A DNA stretch of 64,000 bases from the NCBI RefSeq assembly GCF_013408655.1, contig NZ_JACCBP010000001.1, positions 2,542,001 through 2,606,000 on the forward strand, read 5' to 3'. Below, piece after piece: positions 58,196 to 64,000 of the stretch (position 1 is the first letter of the stretch; every line of letters starts with the position of its first letter). The notes under the pieces are model-generated. The model saw only the letters and a program-made list of their open reading frames with translations. It had not been told where the DNA came from and made no database searches. Source of the stretch: Pigmentiphaga litoralis (GTDB taxonomy: Bacteria; Pseudomonadota; Gammaproteobacteria; Burkholderiales; Burkholderiaceae_B). A program made the translations under genes and the position numbers.

Positions 58196-59647
58196 ATGAA
58201 TACCCCATCGATGCTGATCGGCGGCGAACGGCTGGCCGCCAGCAACGCCGCAACCTTCGAGCGGCGCAATCCGCTCGATCACTCCGTCGCCACGACGGCG
58301 CCTGCCGCGACCAAAGCCGATGCGCAGCGCGCGGTCGAAGCGGCTGCCCATGCGTTTACATCGTGGTCGCAAGTCGGCCCCGGCGAGCGCCGCGCCCTGC
58401 TGTTGAAGGCGGCGCAGGCCATCGAATCCAAGGGCGCGGCGCTGATCGCAGCCATGGCGGCCGAGACCGGCGCGGCAGGCCCGTGGGCCGGCTTCAATGT
58501 CCATCTGGCGGCCGACATGTTGCGTGAAGCAGCGAGCATCACCACCCAGATCAGCGGCGAGGTCATTCCGTCCGACGTACCCGGCAGCCTGGCCTTGGCG
58601 GTGCGCCGTCCGGCAGGCGTTGTGCTGGGCATCGCGCCCTGGAACGCGCCGGTGATCCTGGGCATCCGCGCGATTGCCACGCCGCTGGCCTGCGGCAACA
58701 CGGTCATCTTCAAGGCGTCCGAACTGTGCCCCGCCGTGCATGGCCTGATCGTCGATGCGTTCGAAGATGCCGGCTTTCCGCCGGGCGTCGTCAACTTCAT
58801 CACCAATGCACCGGACGACGCGGCCGAGATCGTCGAGACCATCGTGGCGCACCCCGCCCTGCGCCGCGTCAACTTCACGGGATCTACCCGGGTCGGCAAG
58901 CTGGTGGCGCAAACCTGCGCCAGGTACCTGAAGCCCGTGGTGCTCGAGTTGGGCGGCAAGGCGCCGATGGTGGTGCTGGCCGATGCGGACCTGGATGCCG
59001 CCGTGAACGGCGCGGCATTTGGCGCGTTCGCCAACAGCGGGCAGATCTGCATGAGCACGGAACGGCTGGTGGTCGATCGCGCGATTGCGGATGCCTTTGT
59101 GCAGAAGCTGGCAGCAAAGGCGGCCGGCTTGCCACTGGGCGATCCGCGCAAAGGCCCGGTGGTGCTGGGGTCGGTGGTGGATGCGGCCACCGTGGAACGC
59201 TGCAATGCGCTGATCGACGATGCGCTGGCCAAGGGCGCGACCCTGGTCTGCGGCGGCAAGGCCGAGAACACGTTGATGCCCGCAACGCTGCTCGACCACG
59301 TCACGGCCGACATGCGCATCTATCACGAAGAAAGCTTCGGACCCGTCAAGCCGGTCGTGCGGGTGGATGGCATTGACGACGCGGTGCGGGTCGCCAACGA
59401 CAACCCGTATGGCCTGTCGGCCGCGGTGTTCAGCCGCGACATCACCCGCGCGTGGGACGTGGCCAATCGCATCGACTCGGGCATCTGCCACATCAACGGT
59501 CCGACGGTGCATGACGAAGCGCACATGCCGTTTGGCGGCGTCAAGGACTCGGGCTATGGACGGTTCGGCGGCAAGGCAGGCATCGACGCCTTTACCGAGC
59601 TGCGCTGGATCACGATCCAGACCACCGATCGCCACTACCCCTTCTGA
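58196..59647 (+). CDS. NAD(P)-dependent aldehyde dehydrogenase (benzaldehyde/vanillin type)
   Basis: A 483-residue aldehyde dehydrogenase. Catalytic residues: N150 (APWNAPVILG), E251 (LELGGKAPMV) and nucleophile C285 (FANSGQICMSTERL). GNTVIFKASE is the cofactor-binding block. Substitution pattern resembles vanillin and salicylaldehyde dehydrogenases, which oxidise aromatic aldehydes. It lies 39 bases after the decarboxylase gene and would convert its aldehyde product to the benzoate-type acid. Confidence 0.88.
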   Translation: MNTPSMLIGGERLAASNAATFERRNPLDHSVATTAPAATKADAQRAVEAAAHAFTSWSQVGPGERRALLLKAAQAIESKGAALIAAMAAETGAAGPWAGFNVHLAADMLREAASITTQISGEVIPSDVPGSLALAVRRPAGVVLGIAPWNAPVILGIRAIATPLACGNTVIFKASELCPAVHGLIVDAFEDAGFPPGVVNFITNAPDDAAEIVETIVAHPALRRVNFTGSTRVGKLVAQTCARYLKPVVLELGGKAPMVVLADADLDAAVNGAAFGAFANSGQICMSTERLVVDRAIADAFVQKLAAKAAGLPLGDPRKGPVVLGSVVDAATVERCNALIDDALAKGATLVCGGKAENTLMPATLLDHVTADMRIYHEESFGPVKPVVRVDGIDDAVRVANDNPYGLSAAVFSRDITRAWDVANRIDSGICHINGPTVHDEAHMPFGGVKDSGYGRFGGKAGIDAFTELRWITIQTTDRHYPF

Positions 59648-59662
59648 CGCCCAGGTGCCTTC

Positions 59663-60625
59663 ATGAACATGCTCAAAATCTTTGCCGCCACGGCCTTGTG
59701 CGTGGTGTCGGCCAGCGCGGCCGCGCAGGACTGGCCTCGCCAGCCGATCAAACTGGTCGTCAACTTCGCGCCGGGCGGCGCGGCCGACCTGCTGGCCAGG
59801 TCGATCGAACAGCCGCTGCAGCAGGCGCTGGGGCAGCCCGTTGTTGTCGAGAACAAGGGCGGCGCCGGCGGCAATATCGGCGGCAAGGCGGTGGCCGATG
59901 CCGCGCCCGATGGCTACACCTTCCTGATGAGTTCGGGCGGCATGGTGTCGATCAACCCGCACATCTACACCAGCATGTCCTTCGATCCGGCCAAGGATCT
60001 GGTGCCGGTGGCATCGGTGGCGCGCGTGCCCTTCTATCTGGTGGTGCGCACCGATACCGGCCCGAAGGACTTTCGCGCGTTCGTTGCCGACCTGAAGTCG
60101 AACCCCGGCAAACGCACCTTCGGGTCGCCGGGCAATGGCAGTTCACCGCACCTGGCCGGCGAGATGATGATGCGCGATACGTCCACGACCGCCATCCACG
60201 TGCCCTATCGCGGCGCGGGCCCGGCGCTGACCGAACTGCTGGGCGGGCAGATCGACTTTCTGTTCGATCCGGGTATTGCCATCCAGTACGTCAAGGCCGG
60301 CAAGCTGCGCATGCTGGCGGTGGCCAGCCCGAAACGATCGCCGCAGTTTCCTGATGTGCCGACGCTGGACGAATCGGGGCTGAAGGGCTTTGATGCCGAT
60401 GCGGTGTTTGGCGTCTACGCCCCCAAGGGCACGCCCGCCGCCATCGTCACCCGCCTCAACGCTGAGATCAATCGCGCGCTGGCCAATGCCGGCACGCAGG
60501 AACGCATCCTGGCCATGGGGAACATTCCCGAGCCGATGACGCCGCAAGCCTTCCGTGACAAGGGGCTCAAGGACTACGAGCGCATGGGCGCCATCATCCG
60601 CGACAAGAACATCCAAAGTAATTGA
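59663..60625 (+). CDS. Bug-family solute receptor 8
   Basis: A 320-residue receptor with a short signal peptide (MNMLKIFAATALCVVSASAAAQD), IKLVVNFAPGGAADLLARSI and VENKGGAGGNIGG. It is placed 15 bases after the aldehyde dehydrogenase gene and 11 bases before a flavin hydroxylase, so it belongs to the same operon. A second receptor (9) closes the operon, so the pathway has two receptors with different pockets. Confidence 0.88.
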   Translation: MNMLKIFAATALCVVSASAAAQDWPRQPIKLVVNFAPGGAADLLARSIEQPLQQALGQPVVVENKGGAGGNIGGKAVADAAPDGYTFLMSSGGMVSINPHIYTSMSFDPAKDLVPVASVARVPFYLVVRTDTGPKDFRAFVADLKSNPGKRTFGSPGNGSSPHLAGEMMMRDTSTTAIHVPYRGAGPALTELLGGQIDFLFDPGIAIQYVKAGKLRMLAVASPKRSPQFPDVPTLDESGLKGFDADAVFGVYAPKGTPAAIVTRLNAEINRALANAGTQERILAMGNIPEPMTPQAFRDKGLKDYERMGAIIRDKNIQSN

Positions 60626-60636
60626 GGAATACAACG

Positions 60637-62334
60637 ATGGCGAACAACGCCTTTGCGGCTGACGGGCCTGCGCCCTCGCTGGATGTGGATGTGCTGGTGG
60701 CCGGGGGAGGACCCTGCGGGCTCATGCTGGCGAACGAACTGGGCCGGCGGGGCATCCGCTGCCTGATCGTCGACAGCAAGCCGGGCACGGCCTTCAATCC
60801 GCAAGCCAATGCGACACAGGCACGCACCATGGAGCACTATCGCCGGCTGGGTTTTGCCGATGAGATCCGTCAACTGGGTCTGCCTGCGGATCACCCGACC
60901 GACATCGCCTATTTCACGCGCTACGTGAAGCATGAACTGGCGCGCATCCGTCTGCCGACGGCCGCGCAGGCCATCGAAAAGATCAAGACGATGTCCGGTT
61001 CGTGGAGCGCAGCGGAACTGCCCCATCGGGTGTCGCAGAAGTTCGTGGAGGCCGCCTTGCGGCGTCATGCTTCGGCCTGGCCGTCCATTGATCTGCGCTA
61101 CGGATGGAGCCTGCGCGACTTTCACGAGACGGGCGATGGCATCGTCGCGCAGATCGCGCCTGTTGAATCGGCCGATGCCGGAGCCACCACCGTGCGCGCG
61201 CAATTCCTTGTCGGTGCGGACGGCGCGCGCAGCGTGGTGCGCGGCAAGCTGGGCATCGAATACGGCGGCGTGACAGGCATGCAGCGGCAGTTCATGGGCG
61301 GCAAGATGTTTGCCATCTACCTGCGATCGCCAGCCTTCCTGGCGGCGCTGCCGCATCCCAAGGCCTGGATGTATGTGTCGGTCAACAGCCAGCGGCGAGC
61401 CTTCATGGCATCGGTGGATGGCAAGGGGGAATTTGCGTTCCACGCCGCCGTCCATCCCGATGAAGATCCGGAAAGCTGGACCGAAGCGGATGCCCGCCGC
61501 ATCTTTTGCGAAGCCGTGGGCGCCGACGTACCGATCGACATCCTGTCCATGGGCACCTGGCTGGCGGGGCATGCGCTGGTGGCCAAGCGCTTCCAGCACG
61601 GCCGCACCCTGATTGCCGGCGACGCCGCGCACCTGTTCACGCCGACCGGCGGGCTGGGATACAACACCGCCGTCGAAGATGCCGTGAACCTGGCATGGAA
61701 GCTGGCGGATGTGGTGCGGGGCCTTGCACCGCCCACCCTGCTGGACAGCTACGAAGCGGAACGCAAGCCGCTGGCCGAACGCAATACCGCCTTTGCGCGG
61801 CGGTTTGCGGACTCGGTGGGCCTTTTCGAAGCGACCCCGGTCCTGGAAGCGGAAACCGCCGACGGTGACGCCGAACGCGTCGTGGCGTCCACCGCCTTGA
61901 ACGAGCATGCCGCGCTGGAATTCAACATTCCAGGCGTGACGTTCGGCGGCCGCTATGACGGGTCACCCCTCATCGTCAGCGACGGCAGCCCGATCCCGCC
62001 CGACGAACCCAGCCGGTATGTCCCGACGGCCACCCCTGGCGGCCGCCCGCCGCACGCGTGGATGGACGACGGGCGATCCCTGTTCGACCTGTTCCACACC
62101 GAATGGACCTTGCTGGTGCTGGGCAGCGACGAGACCGCGCACGACGCCTTCATTGACGCCGCGCGCGCCTTGCACATCGACCTGAAGGTGGTGCGCTTGC
62201 CGGCCGACGCCCTGCGTTCCCTTTACGAGGCGCCGCTGGCGCTGATCCGGCCGGACCAGATCGTCGCGTGGCGCGGCCACTCGTCCGCGGATGCCCCTTC
62301 CATTCTGGCCACGGTTGCCGGGAGACAGCAATGA
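60637..62334 (+). CDS. FAD-dependent aromatic hydroxylase (PheA/MhpA-like)
   Basis: A 565-residue class A flavin hydroxylase: VLVAGGGPCGLMLANELGRRG, QFLVGADGARSVVR, and RTLIAGDAAHLFTPTGGLGYNTAVEDAVNLAWKL. The C-terminal 150 residues form the thioredoxin-like domain of the phenol hydroxylase group. It would hydroxylate the aromatic acid made by the decarboxylase-dehydrogenase pair or another phenol (inference). The ATG at 60637 is chosen over a TTG at 60622 because of the TTGAGGAAT ribosome site. Stop overlaps the start of receptor 9. Confidence 0.86.
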   Translation: MANNAFAADGPAPSLDVDVLVAGGGPCGLMLANELGRRGIRCLIVDSKPGTAFNPQANATQARTMEHYRRLGFADEIRQLGLPADHPTDIAYFTRYVKHELARIRLPTAAQAIEKIKTMSGSWSAAELPHRVSQKFVEAALRRHASAWPSIDLRYGWSLRDFHETGDGIVAQIAPVESADAGATTVRAQFLVGADGARSVVRGKLGIEYGGVTGMQRQFMGGKMFAIYLRSPAFLAALPHPKAWMYVSVNSQRRAFMASVDGKGEFAFHAAVHPDEDPESWTEADARRIFCEAVGADVPIDILSMGTWLAGHALVAKRFQHGRTLIAGDAAHLFTPTGGLGYNTAVEDAVNLAWKLADVVRGLAPPTLLDSYEAERKPLAERNTAFARRFADSVGLFEATPVLEAETADGDAERVVASTALNEHAALEFNIPGVTFGGRYDGSPLIVSDGSPIPPDEPSRYVPTATPGGRPPHAWMDDGRSLFDLFHTEWTLLVLGSDETAHDAFIDAARALHIDLKVVRLPADALRSLYEAPLALIRPDQIVAWRGHSSADAPSILATVAGRQQ

Positions 62335-63317
62335 CATCGACCCCTACATTGCCGCGCAGGCACCTGCTGATCGGGATGGCGTTTGCCGCCCTGTCGTGTG
62401 CCGTTGCGCCGGCCGGCGTGGCGCAAACGCCCGCCTGGCCTACCAAGCCCGTGCGTCTGATCGCCGCCTTCCCGCCCGGCACGCCGGGTGACGTCATCGC
62501 ACGCTTGCTGCAGCCCGGCCTGCAGCAGAAGTGGGGCCAGACCGTGGTGGTCGAAAACAAACCCGGCGCGGGCGGCAACCTGGCTGCCGCCGAAGTGGCG
62601 CGCGCCACGGATGGCCACACCTTTCTGGTCGGACCCGACACCATCCTGACCATCAACCCCCATGTCTACAAGAAGCTGCCCTTCAGCCTGCAGGACGGCC
62701 TGAAGCCGGTGACCTACTTCGCCAGCTTCAACCAGATGCTTGCGTGCAACAACGATTCCGGCGTCAAGACCCTGGCCGACTTCCGCAAGCAACCCGCGTC
62801 GAAAATGTACGCGTCGGGCGGCGCGGGTACCCCCAGCCACATGACCATGGCCCTGCTGCTGGATACGACCAAGAGGGAACTGGTGCACGTGCCCTACAAG
62901 GGCCCCGGCCCCGCCGCGCAGGACGTGATGGCGGGTCACGTCAACTGTGGTTTCATCGTGTCGTCGCTGCTGATCCAGCACGTGCAAAGCGGCCGCATGC
63001 AGGCCGTGGCGGTGTCGAGCGCGCAGCGTTCGGTGCTGTTGCCGAACGTGCCGACGATTGCCGAGTTGGGGTATGCAGGGTTTGACGCGACGTTCTACGA
63101 GACGCTGATGGCACCGTCGTCCGCCGATGCGGCGGTGGTGGGCAAGGTGCAGCAGGATGTGGCGTCGCTGCTGTCAGCCCCCGAGCTGAAGGGCCGCCTG
63201 TCGGAGATGGATCTTCGGGTCGTGGCCAACACGCCGAAGGACGCCGAGCAGCGCCGCGGCGTGGATTTTGCCAAGTGGGGGACGGTGGCGGCGCGGGCGA
63301 AGCTTCAGCTGGATTAG
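62331..63317 (+). CDS. Bug-family solute receptor 9
   Basis: A 328-residue receptor. The signal region begins LPRRHLLIGMAFAAL, with an RR pair, and ends GVAQT near residue 30. VRLIAAFPPGTPGDVIARLL and VENKPGAGGNLAAAEV follow; the FPPGTPGD loop differs from the common form. It overlaps the hydroxylase stop by four bases (ATGA) and ends the decarboxylase operon. A GGCGC...GCGCC hairpin follows the stop but lacks a T run. Confidence 0.87.
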   Translation: MTSTPTLPRRHLLIGMAFAALSCAVAPAGVAQTPAWPTKPVRLIAAFPPGTPGDVIARLLQPGLQQKWGQTVVVENKPGAGGNLAAAEVARATDGHTFLVGPDTILTINPHVYKKLPFSLQDGLKPVTYFASFNQMLACNNDSGVKTLADFRKQPASKMYASGGAGTPSHMTMALLLDTTKRELVHVPYKGPGPAAQDVMAGHVNCGFIVSSLLIQHVQSGRMQAVAVSSAQRSVLLPNVPTIAELGYAGFDATFYETLMAPSSADAAVVGKVQQDVASLLSAPELKGRLSEMDLRVVANTPKDAEQRRGVDFAKWGTVAARAKLQLD

Positions 63318-63357
63318 ATGGCGCTAGCAGTTTGGCGCCGCGCTGAAGGGCCAGGAA

Positions 63358-64000
63358 TCAATTGGCCTGGACCGCGGCGCCTGGAAACATGGCACTTTTG
63401 ATGTGTGAAGTGGCCAGGGTGATATGCCTCTTCAGGAGCACGCATCCAAGTTCTACATCGCGCGACATGGCGGCTTCCATCAGTTGCTGATGGCCATCAA
63501 ACACGGTGGTGACCGGCGCGCGGCCCGAATACGCCAAATTCCGGTAGCGCGAGCAATGGTCCCAAAGCGATCGATGGAAGTCCTGCAGCATGGGCTGTCT
63601 TGCTGCTGACAACAAGGCGAAATGAAACTCGCCGTGTGCACCCTCCCAGTCCGCTGTGTAGGGACCATAGTTTGGCTTGCTGCCACTGGCGCGCATCAAC
63701 GCGTGATACGCAGCGACAATTCGGGTCTCCCAAGCGACATCTGCGTTCTCGAATGCCGCTCGCAAGAGCAAAGTCTCCACCTCTTCGCGCGTGCGAATGA
63801 CCTCGTCCAGGTGCATTGGCGAGACAGGCGCCACGCGGAAACCGCGCCGATTCTCGATGGTGACGAGCATGGAAGATGACAGTCGGTATAACGCCTCACG
63901 CAACGGCGTCATGCCCGCGTCGTAGCGCTCCTTCAGCAACTCCATCGTGAGCTTTTGACCTGGCTTCAACGTCGCCAGGATGATGTCGTCGCGCAGCCGC
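63358..64000 (-). CDS. GntR-family regulator with FCD domain (partial, 5' end outside window)
   Basis: Reading leftwards from the window edge, the frame gives RLRDDIILATLKPGQKL and ERYDAGMTPLREALYRLSSSMLVTIENRRGFRV, the winged helix of GntR proteins. The C-terminal part is an FCD ligand domain: VSPMHLDEVIRTREEVETLLLRAA, then HGEFHFALLSA with a metal-binding His, and a late DGHQQLMEAAMSRD. The frame has no stop at the edge, so the true start is beyond base 64000; a TTG at 63969 is only internal. It faces the end of the decarboxylase operon. FCD regulators commonly sense organic acids. Confidence 0.85.
   Translation of the reverse strand, partial: RLRDDIILATLKPGQKLTMELLKERYDAGMTPLREALYRLSSSMLVTIENRRGFRVAPVSPMHLDEVIRTREEVETLLLRAAFENADVAWETRIVAAYHALMRASGSKPNYGPYTADWEGAHGEFHFALLSAARQPMLQDFHRSLWDHCSRYRNLAYSGRAPVTTVFDGHQQLMEAAMSRDVELGCVLLKRHITLATSHIKSAMFPGAAVQAN

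Noticed and set aside
57308..59962. An 884-codon open frame on the minus strand opposite the decarboxylase, dehydrogenase and receptor genes
   Set aside because: It lies wholly antisense to three well-supported genes, its product is rich in Arg, His and Gly without any family motif, and long antisense frames are common in GC-rich DNA.
63322..63367. GGCGC/GCGCC and GGCCA/TGGCC hairpins after Bug receptor 9 as a terminator
   Set aside because: Short stems, no T tract, and partly inside the GntR coding end; too weak to call.
1..64000. tRNA, rRNA, CRISPR arrays and riboswitches
   Set aside because: Reading the gaps gave no cloverleaf-like pattern, regular short repeats or known riboswitch core. 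A dedicated search tool could still find something missed by eye.

Overview
The window is a GC-rich, gene-dense chromosomal segment. Its content points to a betaproteobacterium of the order Burkholderiales, probably family Alcaligenaceae (Bordetella, Achromobacter or Pigmentiphaga type). This is an inference from three things: nine periplasmic Bug/TctC-type solute receptors, six LysR-type regulators, and many short operons for oxidative breakdown of aromatic or other organic acids. No rRNA, tRNA, CRISPR array, transposase or integrase was recognised. No gap between genes is longer than about 300 bases; the longest is 264 bases, at 52002-52265.

Layout, 1-6.2 kb: the start of an ABC transporter operon (ATPase cut by the window edge, a secreted DUF3299-like protein, an M20 metallopeptidase); an SDR oxidoreductase; an HprRS/CusRS-like two-component system divergent from a GlcG-like protein and an exported 5-hydroxyisourate hydrolase, with a perfect 18-bp palindrome between them. 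6.2-12.4 kb: a block of three SDRs, a TetR regulator with several matching operators, a SnoaL-like protein, a saccharopine-dehydrogenase-like protein, a VOC protein and an AraC regulator. The block lies between two exact 25-bp direct repeats, one of which is the 3' end of an hxlR gene; a VOC gene relic sits at its left edge. 12.4-14.1 kb: hxlR divergent from an MFS transporter across a 43-bp dyad.

14.1-18.6 kb: a complete four-component Rieske ring-hydroxylating dioxygenase (alpha, beta, reductase, ferredoxin) with a divergent LysR gene. 18.8-27.7 kb: a Bug receptor, an arylformamidase-like hydrolase, a lipoprotein carboxylesterase, then an operon of cupin, alpha/beta hydrolase, flavin hydroxylase, DUF2783 protein and Bug receptor preceded by three consecutive inverted repeats, and a further LysR/Bug pair. 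28.8-30.5 kb: a DCC-family protein overlapping an NAD(P)-binding protein, and a second HxlR regulator.

30.5-38.4 kb: a coherent salicylate operon in the CoA-thioester-to-gentisate manner. It encodes an aryl-CoA/AMP ligase, a gentisate 1,2-dioxygenase-like cupin, an FAH-family hydrolase, a hotdog thioesterase, a salicylyl-CoA 5-hydroxylase-like flavoprotein and an aromatic-acid MFS importer, with a divergent LysR. 38.4-42.2 kb: an SsuABC-like sulfonate ABC transporter with a TauD-type dioxygenase. 42.2-43.6 kb: an acetyltransferase and an orphan LuxR-type regulator with a degenerate receiver domain.

43.7-52 kb: a Bug/LysR pair; an operon of ornithine-cyclodeaminase-like, DapA-like and Bug proteins, closed by a strong bidirectional terminator; then a full tctCBA transporter operon. 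52.3-64 kb: LysR/Bug with a NicC-like flavin monooxygenase; LysR divergent from an operon of benzoylformate-decarboxylase-like enzyme, aldehyde dehydrogenase, Bug, flavin hydroxylase and Bug; and a GntR/FCD regulator cut by the right edge. Overall the segment looks like a collection of independently regulated uptake-plus-catabolism modules.
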